Shown here: positions 52,034-62,790 of the stretch, piece by piece
How positions within the stretch are numbered: the first letter of the stretch is position 1
How the letters are laid out: the number at the start of each line of letters is the position of its first letter
Source of the DNA: Macrobrachium rosenbergii
Lineage: Eukaryota > Arthropoda > Malacostraca > Decapoda > Palaemonidae
Assembly (NCBI RefSeq): GCF_040412425.1
Contig: NC_089756.1
Location: 2,018,498-2,082,497 of the forward strand
Direction of reading: 5' to 3'
Length of the DNA: 64,000 nucleotides
The notes under the pieces: generated by a model
The model's database searches: none
Told to the model about the DNA's origin: nothing
The model's input: the letters and a program-made list of their open reading frames with translations, nothing else
Made by a program: the position numbers and the translations under genes

Positions 52034-52266
52034 TGGAATGGAATGGAATATAAATTTAGGCCTTTGGGGTCATTCAGCGCTGAAAGGGAAATTGAGAGTC
52101 AAGGTTTGAAAGGTGTTACAGGGAGAAAAACCCTCGCAGTTATGCTATGAACAAATCATTAGGAAAGAGTGGAAAGTAAGATGGAAGAAAGAGAATATGG
52201 ATGGAGGTACAATGAAACAGGCTGCAGCTAGGGCTGAAGGGACGCTGCAAAGAACCAAATGTAATG
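52034..52266 (-). mobile_element. SINE copy 3 (minus strand)
   Basis: Complement of the same body: tail AATTTAGGCCTTTGGGGTCA, middle AAAGAGTGGAAAGTAAGATGG, head end CGCTGCAAAGAACC. A (GGAAT)n-like run precedes the tail. The probable target duplicate CCATTCCTCCTGCT is at about 52300-52313, with a 3-bp longer version upstream at about 52016-52032. The head is diverged. Confidence 0.7.
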
Positions 52267-52560
52267 CTCTCACATCTTTAGCTGTACCAAAGTGTCACGG
52301 GCCATTCCTCCTGCTCTCGCGTCTTTAGCTGTACCGAAGTGCCACCTATTGTCTTACCACATCTGAAAGACTTTCTTCTCCCAGTACTTAGACCTATACT
52401 TTTTTTCTTACATTATTTATCAGTTACACTGACTTGCAAAAGTAAGACGAATGCAGTTTATTTGCTTTCTAACTTCTTTTTCAAACCTACTCTGCCTACT
52501 ACGATGATTGTTAAAGCTGAAATCTATGCTCCTCCCCCAAAATAGGGTTGCTCTGAACCC

Positions 52561-55021
52561 TTAGTAAGACCATTCTTCGTCTGAAATCAGCTGGCAGAGG
52601 CAAGCAGTGAGCCTCAGGGAAATGACACGCTAAGAGCCATAATTGGCCTTTCCCATAGCCTCAATATGGATCACTTCTCGAACATAGCTGTGCCTCATTA
52701 TTCCTCCACTTGTCATTGTGGTGACCAGTGAGTACCTCAAGATAAAGACATCATCGTGAGGACTTGACAGATTTTACACTGGACTTATTTATTACTTTTC
52801 TTTAGACATGACTGAATCAATTAAACAAGTGACCTTGACATCCCAAAGTTGTTCTCATTTCACACCTGCCTTACAATTTGCAAAATGTTCCACCAAGAGC
52901 AGCAAGACTCCTAACTCCTCTCATGCTAATATGCATCTCCTTCCAAGTCACTTTAACCAACATTTATTCTAAGATCATCAGTCTAAAGATTGTTAAATTC
53001 AGTGCCTGTTCTTCACCTCTTACCACATCGTTGTGACATTTTCTTCCCTACCACTGTTCCCTCTGCCAACATCTCTCCAATGCCATATTGGCAATTTAAA
53101 ACTTCATTACTTATATTCCTCATACTGATAGACTCCGACTTTTCTCAAGAAGTTCAAAGTTAACTAAATGGGTACTTTGAAAATACCTCTGCAAGTTGTC
53201 TAGTTTGGGTGTGTGTATGCGCATAAAAGGCTGGGACAACACTGACTTAAATGAAAAAATTCATGAAATAAAAACTGATTTTCATTAATGTGCTTCTCTA
53301 CTTACAAAAAAAATCTAAATATCAAAACATACTAATATTTTGTTACCAACAAAACAATTGTAAAAAATTAACTCCTCTTAGAAGGAAAGCAGCACCTGAT
53401 CAACTTTCTCAGACAGTATCTATTTCCGTTTAGGGTAAATGAAGCATTGTCACCTCTTTTCCAGTTGTAGTGCTAATATAAAAAAGAAAAAAAGTGTGGA
53501 GATATCAGATTACACCCTAATCCTTTTCTATTTACACTAGTAACTCAATTGAAGTAAATAATATAAAAAATATATAAACTGTCCCATTACTTCCAACAAC
53601 AGGAACATCTACATTTTATTAACTGCCACTGGAGAACAGGAGAACCACTGACCACGTAAAGCAACTAGAAAAGGGTGATTGAGGAAAATAGTTTCCAATA
53701 GTGAAGTTTATCTCCATCAAATACATGTACATGAAACTGGCAAGAGGCTGGTCCTATATATTAACTTGTGTAAAAGAATATTCACTACCATTTCACTTGG
53801 CATACCCAGTATGCTTGTCCATTCTGACAACACGTTACACTATTAATAATGTATACATGTACACATTAAAACCATCTACTTCAGTCTCTTGCAAAAGTAA
53901 TTACAGTTTTTCTGGGAAATTATAAAATGGTGACCCAGTTCACATGCGCAATTAACTGCAACATTCAACACGTAGCAACTACGCTACTTACTTCCCTTCA
54001 CAAAAATGCCACAATCAAAACCTCAGCTAATTACACTATAATAATGGAAAAATAAAAGATCAAGCATTTAAAATTCTAATAGAAGAGCAGTTTTTTTTTT
54101 TACTTTGTACACATTCTGGAGTCAGTGGATGAAAATGGCAATAAAGTCAATCTTTTAACAGATAATACGGCTTGCACAATTCCTTTAATTTAAGAGCACA
54201 CTTTCAGCCACAGACTTTCCAAGACATCTTGCAGGAAAATCTGACAGTTACTGTAAGACCAATAAAGAAGTAGTGTATTGCAATTAGCTGCAGCATGTTG
54301 ACAACTATTGAGAACTTGGACCATGTGTTTTTTTTTTTTTGTCTTGGGGGAGGGGGAGGAAAAATATATAAAACCAACCTTTCAACATTTGATTTCTATG
54401 AACAGCTTAGTATTTACCATTTGAAATGTACGATGAACTCCTTCCTATTTCAGCAAGTGAATAAAGAAAAATTTTATTTTTAAGATAAATGCAGTCTGAA
54501 AAACTCTTGACCACCTCATGAAAAATACGTCAAATGTAGCTACTATAATTGTTGTTCCTTGTCATATAGAAAAAAATATATAGAACAAACACATTAAAAC
54601 CATACAAGAATATTCACAAGCCAAATCCAAGTCTTCACATCCTTGTACTTTCAGGTGCTGAAATTCATCTCTGTACATAACCAGGAAGTCCTTATGAACA
54701 CAAGCTCCATCCAGCTTCTCAATCCAGGTATTCTCCAAAGAAATGACAACACTGATGTTTATGAAAAATCCAGAAGCCAATTTCTTTGTAATAATGCAGT
54801 CTTGGGGTGAAAACTACACAAGATTTTGAGTGTACTATTCAGGAAGTACGCACCTTACGTCAATGAATTTGTAATCCAATACAATGAGACCAAATTCATA
54901 AACACCACAATTAGAAAAACAGGTAATAATATTTATAAAATATTAAAAGATACTTTCTATAGAAAAGTCTTGATACCTATTTTCCACTTTCAAGTGTTTC
55001 ACATTCAAAACAAAAAACACT
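52561..55021. other. Intergenic or 3' UTR sequence, no gene recognised
   Basis: AT-rich with poly-T tracts (near 54094 and 54326) and no meaningful ORF. The part nearest 55021 is probably the 3' UTR of the minus-strand host gene. Candidate polyadenylation signals on that strand include the complement of TTTATT near 53617 and near 54474; which is used cannot be judged. Confidence 0.45.
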
Positions 55022-57066
55022 TTATAACTCTTCCTCCATATCTCCTTCCTCTCCTACATCACCAGCTAAGAGTTCCTTCTCTAGCTCATCATCGATCTCC
55101 TCATCATCAGGTCCATCCTGAGCTGGATTTTCTTCTTCCATGTCTTTACCAATCACATCTTCAACATTGTCAGAACTATTGCCTTCTTTGGTCTCACACT
55201 CTACTGAGGTACCTTCTTCAACTACATCATTCTTTTTCTCCTCATCTTCATTCTTTGATAAATTTTCATTATCTTTTTCTCCTTCTCCCTCTTCTCCTTG
55301 TTCTTGGTCTTGATCTTGATCTTGATCCTGATCCTGATCTTGATCCTGATCTTGGTCTTGTCCCTGTTCCTGTTCTTGTTGTTCTTCTTCTTGTTCTTGT
55401 TCTTGTTCTTGCTCTTGTTCTTGTTCCTTCTGTTCAGTACTTGGCTCTTCAATGTGTTCCTCTTCTTTAGAGAGCTCCTCCTCCTCAATGCCATCACCAT
55501 GTGTTCCTTCACCCTCCTCTTGTTCTTTATCTTCCTTTGAGTGCTCTGGACTTTTCATAGGACTTTCTGATTCATCATTAGAGTCATTGCTTTGTTGCTT
55601 AGGTGAGCACTCCTCATCATTATGCTTCTCCTCTTCTGCATCATCAATATTTTTATATTTTTCATCATCAATATTTTTGTCTGTTTCTATCATTTCCAAA
55701 CTTGAGTCCAGCTGTGAGGTTTCCATTGGAGTTTCTCGTCCTGGATTTCGTATGCTGAATGATCCATCGCTGATTCTTCTGCCTTTGCGAGGGGACTTAT
55801 TTCTCCTCTTCTTAGTCCCTCGTGGATGATAGTCAAGATCATCCTTATCATCTGGGTCAATTTCTTCGTCAAATATTTCTTGCTCAGGTATATCGTCTAT
55901 TTCTCCAATCTGGCATTCTAAATACTTTGTCATATCTTCTTCCTCTTCATCAGAGTCAAGATGGCTATCATCTTCCATGTCTGAATAACCATCCATTGGA
56001 CCACGAGGGCCAAGACCAGATGCATTTCTTCGGCAAGTTATAGAAATATTATAGTTCTTCAATCGCTTCAATGTGTCCTGCACAGATGCTTCCGCACCAT
56101 ATTCTTCATGTTCTTTGTGATAATACTGCATTGGTCGTGCATTTGGTCTTTTGGCTTGAGGTTGATTCATCATGGGTCTGTTGGGGCGTTTAGCCCCTCG
56201 ATTTACCTGTACAGTTGTGCCCATCAATTGGAACTGCTGCGGTAATGTTACTGTCGGTGGTGGTTTAGGCATGTCTGGTGGATCTAATATCACACAGTCA
56301 TCATCATCATCCTCATACCTTGGAATAGTTTTCCGAATATTCTGAGGGCGTATGTTTGGAGGTCGTGTATTCATGGGCCAAGTATTTGTAGGAGGAACAT
56401 TTCTGATGTAAGGCATTCTCTGCATGTCTACATTCCGTGCATTTCTGTAGCCTCCTTTAGCAGTCATAGCAGCAAGCTTTTCTCTGGACTGTAAATTATT
56501 GGGTGTCACTTCTACGCCCTGACGCCTCAATATAGCGTGAGCTTGTTCCCGTGAATACACACTGATAGTGAAATCTTCACATCGCAGACCCATGGATTTC
56601 AAGGTCTCCTTTACATCAGAGCGAGTGGCTGTTTTACCTTCTGGCCCTACCATGTTAGGTGGAACTTTGGGAATGGGAACCTTTTGAGCATCAGTTGTGT
56701 CTTTCCTTGCAGCTGCAGGAGCATTTGGAGCTGGTCCTCCTCCTCCTCCTCCTCCTCCTGTACTTGCAGCTCCACCACCACCACCACCACCACCACCACT
56801 CCCAGCTCCTGCTCCAGCCCCTGCTCCAACCCCACCATTGCCACTGCTACCTCCAGACGCAGCATTACCAGTAGATGCAGTACCCTCTTTTTCTTTTTGA
56901 CCTTGTGAACACGCCTGCGAAGGTGTTGGCCTTTTGTAACGGGCAAAGGATGCCAGCCTTTTCCTACTGAGTGCTGATGCCGAGTTTTCATCTTCATCAT
57001 CTGGCAGTCCTGGTAAATATGGGTATGTTGACATGTCTAGCAATATAGTTGGATACCTTATGTAAC
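55022..57066 (-). CDS. Host gene, terminal coding exon: acidic, Gly- and Gln-rich probable nuclear protein
   Basis: 680 codons open to TAA at 55022-55024. It begins at 57066 after a clear acceptor (TTTTCTTTTCAG on the minus strand), and its phase joins the exon at 58061-58144 (SPG then YIRYPTILLDMSTYPYLPGL). Order: DEDE stretch, poly-Gly/Ala (about residues 75-110), a conserved-looking region KETLKSMGLRCEDFTISVYS and REQAHAILRRQGVEVTPNN, Pro/Arg/Asn-rich part, DDDDDCVILDPP, an acidic DSDEEEEDMTKYLE block, a basic TKKRRNKSPRKGRR that could be a nuclear signal, then long Glu/Gln and Asp/Gln repeats. I do not recognise the family. Its intact frame and splice sites contrast with all neighbours. 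Confidence 0.8.
55290..55440 (-). repeat. EQ and DQ codon repeats in the host exon
   Basis: Hexanucleotide-type repeats encode (EQ)n then (DQ)n, preserving frame. The run is probably length-variable. Confidence 0.85.
56735..56830 (-). repeat. Poly-Gly/Ala codon repeats in the host exon
   Basis: GGN and GCN codon runs encode alternating AGAG and long Gly tracts separated by AAST. Probably polymorphic. Confidence 0.85.
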
Positions 57067-58060
57067 CTGAAAAGAAAAGAAAAGCTCTGCTCTAAGAAAT
57101 GTATAAAATGCTAAAACAAATTGCTCCAGCTGCTGAGTATTAAGATTCATTAGTTTTACCACAAGATAAAGGCATAAACCAATTTCCCACCAGCAAGATA
57201 TAACACAAAAAATGCAGCAGTAAGTATGAACCCCACCTCCAGCATCTCTCAATTACTAAATGACATGAAAGCAAGAAATCACTGGTTATTTGGTTAACTT
57301 CTAGGTTATGTACAACCTACAAGTGGACCAAATAGCCAAGATCAAAATATCTCACTCATGCTAAATAACTTCCTAAATTTGACCAGTCTGTCCTATGAAT
57401 GCAAGCAAAACTACCAGGAAACAGGAAAATACACAAATATGACTGAAATAAAAAATCCCTTGGTTCAAGGTCAAAATGTCTTGACTTTGTGTTAAAAGTA
57501 GAGCACTGTCTATCCAAGGACCTTGTTGTGGTGCAGCCTTGAAATCTACATTGACTCAATGGTCTAGCTAAACTAACATTTTCAATAATAACGATGACAT
57601 CTACCTCTGTAATAAAAAATTGACTTTGACATGACTTAGCTTTTTTACAATAAAAAAACATCTTAACGCACAAAACTGGGTTAAATTTGTTTCATTAGTT
57701 TTCAATTACAAGTATATTTCATACAGGCTGCTATGCAACTTCTCAAAGTTCAATTTCACAACTCTTACATATGAGAATTAAATACTTGAAACTCTTACTT
57801 AAGAGTATTAAATACTTGAAGGGAAGTGCTTATTGTAATGTCTATAGCAAAATTGCAGTTTACACCAGCATTTGAAACCTAAAACAAACACAGAGTAGTT
57901 TTACAGTTCACAGGTTCCAATACAAAGATTAACTTCAATGTTAGGACGCACTGAAGTTAGGACGCACATATACAACTTAGGACACTTGACCTGGAACATG
58001 TAAGATTGCTTACATACTCAATTTTTCACAAAAACCAAAATTCTATTATATTTTACATAC

Positions 58061-58144
58061 CTGGAGAAGGTGTGAGATACAAAAACGGAGTGGAGCAGGC
58101 CACAAATGGGTGGCAAGCTGCTTCAAATGGTGTGAAACGGCGGT
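58061..58144 (-). CDS. Host gene, upstream coding exon (84 nt)
   Basis: Minus strand: acceptor TTGTTTGCAG, exon encoding RRFTPFEAACHPFVACSTPF then LYLTPSPG, donor GTATGTAAAA. The exon supplies two bases, 27 codons and one base; the last base completes a Gly codon with the first two of the next exon. The other two frames are inconsistent with the join, or contain a stop. The intron is about 1 kb (57067-58060). Earlier exons are not identified and may lie beyond element D. Confidence 0.72.
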
Positions 58145-58329
58145 CTGCAAACAACACAAGAAATTACTGCCAAGGAAATGTAAAAATTACAGAAGGATCA
58201 ATTAAATTTCTGGAAAAAGAAAATTATTTTGTCTATGGTTTACATTTCATAATGACTGAATGGCTTCTATGATTTATGGGACTTTAATTTTAATTAAAAA
58301 AAAACCAGACAGTTTTGCAGAATGTGGTA

Positions 58330-58717
58330 CAAAAAAAAAACGCCTGATCGAGGGCTGGAAGTCAAAGAAAGGGTACCAAAGGTGACCTGACAAAATCTGG
58401 TGATTATAGGCCCATTGCACTATGTCAGTCGTAACAAAAATATTTTGTCCATCCTCTCTCACTACTGTATTACTACTTCTTGCAACTGAGGGGTTTTCTC
58501 CCAGTTTACCTTTAGATCCTTGCAGTTTATCTCCTTTGTTTTCAGGATCTCTGTACCATGCTATCCAATTTTAGAAAAGGAAGGTGTACAGATCAAACAT
58601 GTGTCTCAAGACATTGTGCAGCAGTGTATGGTGTTTATAATAATTCCTTCTGGCAGATTTTGCTGACAATGAGATGGCATGTAATAACATCCACTGACAG
58701 GTTATGGAAGGTCTTGT
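58330..58717 (+). pseudogene. Short reverse-transcriptase relic
   Basis: Encodes GDLTKSGDYRPIALC-like residues near 58385 and NFRKGRCTDQTCVSRH at about 58564, which resemble the NYRPI and GFRxGRxTxDQ motifs of LINE RTs. Too short and decayed to classify. It is cut at 58718 by element D. Confidence 0.4.
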
Positions 58718-59614
58718 TGTGGAAGTCTATGCTTAGTTTGTATGAATTAATTTTTTCTTTTTTCTATCATGTTTATTGTACAAGTATGTGTTTTTTATTG
58801 TGACTATCTAATATAAGTTTTCATTTTTGTTTTTTCTTTTTTACTTGCAGTTTGCTTGAGAGTGGTAGGGTAGAGTGGACTCCCCTTCACCTGGATGCCC
58901 ATAGTTGAATGCTTGTCCTGCTTTGCAGCAAGTATTATCTATAAATTGTTGTTATGTGGTCATTACTTGGAAAAGGGGACACATGATGAAAACTGGTGTT
59001 TTATCAAACATTTCTTTTGGAGATATGGAAAACTCAGTATTATACACTGTGTCTTTAAATCAGCTGTGGGACCCCAGAGTCTGACTTATTCTAGATCGGG
59101 TAGGAATCGATAATACAAAGCATTTTCAAGTGAAGACTGTAGATATATTCCAAGGAAATTAAAAACATTGTGAGATGAATCAGTGTGAATCAGGTTGACA
59201 GTGAAGTTGTTTACTAAGTCAATGCTGGAAAATTACAAGTAGACTCGATAAAGATTTATATTTCAAATATGCATATTAAGGTTAATAATTTGCACCTGAC
59301 TATTAATCAAATATCTTTTGTATATACACTAGCTGGTTGATACCATATGCAGTTGAAGTATTTTGCTGCTTTTATTTTTTTTTTTGTAGTATTAAGATTG
59401 AATACAGATTAAGTTTTGATGAGCTATAGTAGTAAGATAGGCTAAATTAGGTATAGGTTGAGTTAGGTAGAGTTAAAGTTGAAGGTATTAGACCACTGTA
59501 ATATTAAGGTAATAAATTAGGTTAAGGAAAGTCCGAGTTTTATTTACAGTAGTAACCCCTAAATTTGTTCCCATCATCCTGCTCCAGTTGTGTAAGAAAA
59601 GCAAAGCCCCAACA
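58718..59614 (+). repeat. Element D 5' LTR
   Basis: 897 bp, TGTGGAAGTCTATGC to CCCCAACA. The first 240 bp match the truncated 3' LTR at 63513-63757 with a few differences. It shares blocks with the LTR of B. Confidence 0.85.
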
Positions 59615-59621
59615 TAATTTT

Positions 59622-59640
59622 TGGCACCCAGCATAGGGCC
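59622..59640 (+). other. Element D primer binding site, decayed
   Basis: TGGCACCCAGCATAGGGCC differs from the B and C site at four or so positions, largely C-to-T or G-to-A type changes. Confidence 0.75.
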
Positions 59641-59799
59641 TTTGATAGTAAAGAAGGAGTGGAGTACATAATTGGAGATGACAGAGGGAGCAGGTTTGGA
59701 AGGTGTTGGGTCAGGTGAAGGGGAGCAAGGTTGGAATGAGACATGGGATAGACTGACATGCATGATAATCAACATACTGTACAGGATAAGTTAGAGGAA

Positions 59800-60015
59800 G
59801 CCCAGGCAAGGGAAAGTAAATTGGTTGCAAGAATGGAGGCGATGGATCAGAAAGCCCAAGTAAGGGAAAGAAAATTGGTTGCAAGGATAGAGGCGATGGA
59901 TGAGAAAGCCCAAGTAAGGGAAAGAAAATTGGTTGCAAGGATAGAGGCGATGGATGAGAAAGCTCAAGTAAGGGAAAGAAAATTGGTTGCAAGGATAGAG
60001 GCGATGGATGAGAAA
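59800..60015 (+). repeat. 54-bp coiled-coil repeat x4 in element D gag
   Basis: Four units encode EAQARESKLVARMEAMDQK-like and then three AQVRERKLVARIEAMDEK copies, nearly identical to each other. B has two diverged copies. Unit length 18 residues, in frame. Confidence 0.9.
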
Positions 60016-60291
60016 ATGTGTGAGATAGCAAAAAAAAAATGGCTAACAGTGGGCCCGGTGTTGTGAGAGGAAGTGAAGACGCTGAGGCAAAAGGTGCAAA
60101 GGAGAAAACCCCTAAGAAAGGGAAGGAGTTGTTAAATAAGAGTAAGGGGGGAATCACCACTGATGAGGGCAGTACGAGTGAGGTGTATGAAAGAGACAGG
60201 GAAGAAAATAGTAGGAAAAAGGAGGGAAGGAAGAAGACAACACAAAAGGGGAGAGGTGTGAGGAAAGAAAGTAAAGTTCTCGGATTCTGAG

Positions 60292-60302
60292 AGGAGGAGG
60301 AG

Positions 60303-60350
<48 letters not shown>

Positions 60351-60351
60351 A
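60292..60351 (+). repeat. (AGG)n/(AGT)n microsatellite in element D gag
   Basis: A short AGG run followed by about 16 AGT units. B has five AGT codons (Ser) at the matching place, so the repeat expanded here. Confidence 0.9.
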
Positions 60352-61034
60352 ATGAAAGTGTGTGGATGAAGCAGCTGGGAAAGTTCTTGGTTGGGCCACT
60401 GAAGATGTGCTGTAGAAGTATATACATACTTCTACAGCACGCCTGGGTATGAGTCAGTGAAAGCAAGAGTGATTGGGCAGGTGAAAAGAATGAAAGGGAA
60501 TGTGGTCTACAAAAAAGGATGATAGGTTTGAGGAGGCAAAAATGAAGGCTGGGGAGGAAGTGGGCTTGTATGCCCATAGGTTAGAAGCTTTAGCCAGAAG
60601 GAAGTATGGTGAGGAAGGAATTGAGGAAAACAAACACCTCATGCAGAAGTTATTGGCCACCATCCCCAAGAAGATTAGGGTAGTTTTGAGTGAGAAGAAA
60701 AAAGATCAGAAGTGGTTCTTGGGAAAGACCTTAAATTTGGAGGATGGTTTAGAGATCCTAGAAGACCTGAGAGCAGATGGGGATACACCAAAGGAGATGT
60801 ACGTTGGGTCCGAGGTGGTAAATGGAAGAATGGTGAGTAAGGAGCTAAGTGTGATAAAAGCCTTGTTGGAGGAGTGTAAGAGAGACCAAATGGAAAGAGG
60901 AATATAGAACGTGCAAGTGAATGTGAGGAATAATAGGAAAAGGAGCTTGAGCAGATGCCAAGAGGTTTAGGAGTGCAAGTGTGAGTAGAACGAATGGGAA
61001 TATGAGGGGAAGCCAGATGGGAGTGAGTAGTAGT

Positions 61035-61335
61035 AGTAAGGAATGTCTCCGGTGCAGAAGGACCAGGCATGTGAAAGTGGATTGTAGATGGGCCAATGGC
61101 GAGTGTTTTGGCTGTGGAAAGAGTTTAAGTGTTTTGGCTGCAGATAGGTAGGACATCGAGTGAGAGACTGCCTGAGTGGAAGGAGGCTAGGAGTAAATGG
61201 AAGTCATTGTGGAAATTGTGGAATGAGTGGCCATTTTGCCAGGACATGTAAGAGTCCTTGGAGTAAGTGTGAAGGATGTGGAATGGAGAGTCACATGAGG
61301 GAAGTCTACCACACCAAACCCGAGCCCCAAGGAAA
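61035..61335 (+). pseudogene. Element D zinc-knuckle region, degenerate
   Basis: CLRCRRTRHVKVDC (Gly before His changed to Arg), CFGCGK truncated by a short deletion, then CGNCGMSGHFARTC intact and CEGCGMESHMREV with the last Cys lost. It aligns with the five knuckles of B and C. Confidence 0.75.
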
Positions 61336-61341
61336 CTAAGT

Positions 61342-61644
61342 GTGAAAGGAGTTTACTATGATGAGCCATCTGGTATAGAAGGGATAGATTTCTTGAGGAG
61401 GAATAGATTGGTATTGGACGTTGGGAAAGGAGTTCTGTTGAAAGATGGGCTTGTATTAGAGAAAATTCAAAGTGAGGCGGTAAATATGGCCAGGCTTGTG
61501 GGAATGATTGATAAGAGTCTGAGTGAGGAGGAGGATATGGTGGAGTTGGACAAGAGTGAGAATGAATTGCTAACAACGGAGGATGTTGAGGAGTTGCAGT
61601 GGAAGTGTTTGATAGTGAGTGAGTTGAAAAGGTGTATTAGATAG
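61342..61644 (+). pseudogene. Element D protease fusion remnant
   Basis: MKGVYYDEPSGIEGIDFLRR then LVLDVGKGVLLKDGL. The first 14 residues are the start of B protease 1 and everything from GIDFL on is the end of B protease 2. The switch point is GGGATAGAT (61381-61389), which B has at both 28270-28278 and 31426-31434. No DTG active site remains. The frame stays open to 61644. Confidence 0.85.
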
Positions 61645-62790
61645 GGAGTACCTGGAAAAAGATGGCCTTTGTTGTTGAGTACATGGATATGGTTTGCTCA
61701 GAGATTTGTGTTGTGTGAAGGAGTGGTGTATTTTTCAAGAGAGAGGATGGGACAGTTGATGTACGTCCCAGTGTTCTCAATGAGTGGAGCAATAGGGATG
61801 TACATGTTAGCCCATGAAAAGTATGGACATATGGGGAAGTTTAAGCTGATCAGGTGTATGAAAAAGTGGATGTTTTCCCCATATTTGAGGAAGATTTGCA
61901 CAAATGTGGCAGTTATGCTTGAAGAATGTCAGAAGGGAAAGTATCAGAGAGTGTATGCTACCACACCTGTCTTGAATTTGAGTATGAAAGAGCCATTTGA
62001 GTTAGTGGCAAATGATCGTGTAGCTTTGCCGGTAACTACGAAAGGAAACGTAGGAGTGGTTGTTATGATGGATCATAAGAGTAAGTTTTTAAGTTGTGCA
62101 GCGGTGAAGAATAAAACTAGCGAGAGAGTTGCAAGAGTGGGGTATCAAGCATGTAGTAACAACTCCATACATGTCGAGTGAGAATGGGCTGGTGGAATGA
62201 ACCATAAGGACTCTGAGTAAGATGTTACAAATGTTGACTGATAGAGAGGATGAATGGGATTTGTTGTTAGGAAGAGTGGTAGCGATGTATAATGGGTCAG
62301 TACATAAAAGCACTGGCATACCTCCAAGTGAGTATGTAATGAATTATGAGAGGTATGTGAGAGCGAGGTTGGCTTTGAATGACGACGAGCGGGATGTGTG
62401 GAGACAGGCAAATGAAAGGTTTGTGAGTTTCAGAGTAGGTGATAAGGTGTTGAAGGAAGTGGTTGAGAAAGGAAGATTGACAGTGAATACGATGCATGAG
62501 AAATAAGAAGGTCCATATGTGGTGAAAACAGTTTAGTCCAATGGATTGAGTTATGTGCTAGAAGACAGAAATGAAGAAGGAAATGTGAAGGTAATAAGGG
62601 CACACTATAATCAGTTGAGAAGATGGAGAGAATCACCAAAATACATAGTGAAGCATCCCATTAGGAAGTCATTAAGGGAGGAAATGGAAAAGGAAAGTGA
62701 AGAAATAGAAGAAGATATAAATTGGGGAGATAAACAGCTAGTGTTGGTAGAACATAAGACAAAGCTAAAAGGAGTAGAGAGAGCAAGGGT
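61645..62790 (+). pseudogene. Element D integrase remnant
   Basis: HHCC domain HEKYGHMGKFKLIRCMKKWM, with the first Cys of the pair changed (MLEECQKGKYQR); core NDRVALPVTTKGNVGVVVMM (first Asp kept). The block with DNGPEF is deleted: ERVARV is joined to a GIKHVVTTPYM-type segment at about 62140. ENGLVE follows, then VAMYNGSVHKSTGIPPSEYV and VGDKVLKEVVEKGRLTVN. Loss of the second catalytic Asp makes it inactive. Confidence 0.82.

Larger units (their letters stand above)
51405..52560 (+). pseudogene. Unassigned coding-like relic containing two SINEs
   Basis: Once the SINEs are set aside, short open blocks read SSTVPLIGPFEFSGYASPTP, PAVSTTLSGQGPIQEQLWLL, DGVPQLPIPPA and LASLAVPKCHLLSYHI, with stops between. 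The Pro/Ser-rich style resembles DIRS ORF1 middles, but I cannot assign it. A local duplication (CTTTAGCTGTACC-AAGTG at about 52277 and 52325) flanks the minus-strand SINE. Confidence 0.4.
59678..60907 (+). pseudogene. Element D gag remnant
   Basis: Starts MTEGAGLEGVGSGEGEQGW like B. A frameshift at about 59775 leads into a coiled coil with four 18-residue repeats, then KGKELLNKSKGG and a (AGT)n run; the capsid resumes at about 60500 with DDRFEEAKMKAGEEVGLYAH and RLEALARRKYGEEGIEENKH. An inverted insertion forms a hairpin at 60407-60440. Relative to B, the block from the Ser repeat to KMCYRSM is partly deleted. Confidence 0.8.

Noticed and set aside
55298..55540. Leu/Phe-rich open frame that looks like a membrane protein
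   Set aside because: Complement of the EQ/DQ repeats of the host exon; the hydrophobicity is an artefact of GAA/CAA complements.
59800..60015. Regular repeat array considered as CRISPR
   Set aside because: Units are contiguous, in frame and without spacers; they encode a coiled coil inside gag.
59711..60577. 288-codon minus-strand open frame with a poly-Tyr run
   Set aside because: Antisense of D gag; the Tyr run is the complement of the AGT microsatellite and the FFPLLGLSHPSPLSL repeats mirror the coiled-coil units.
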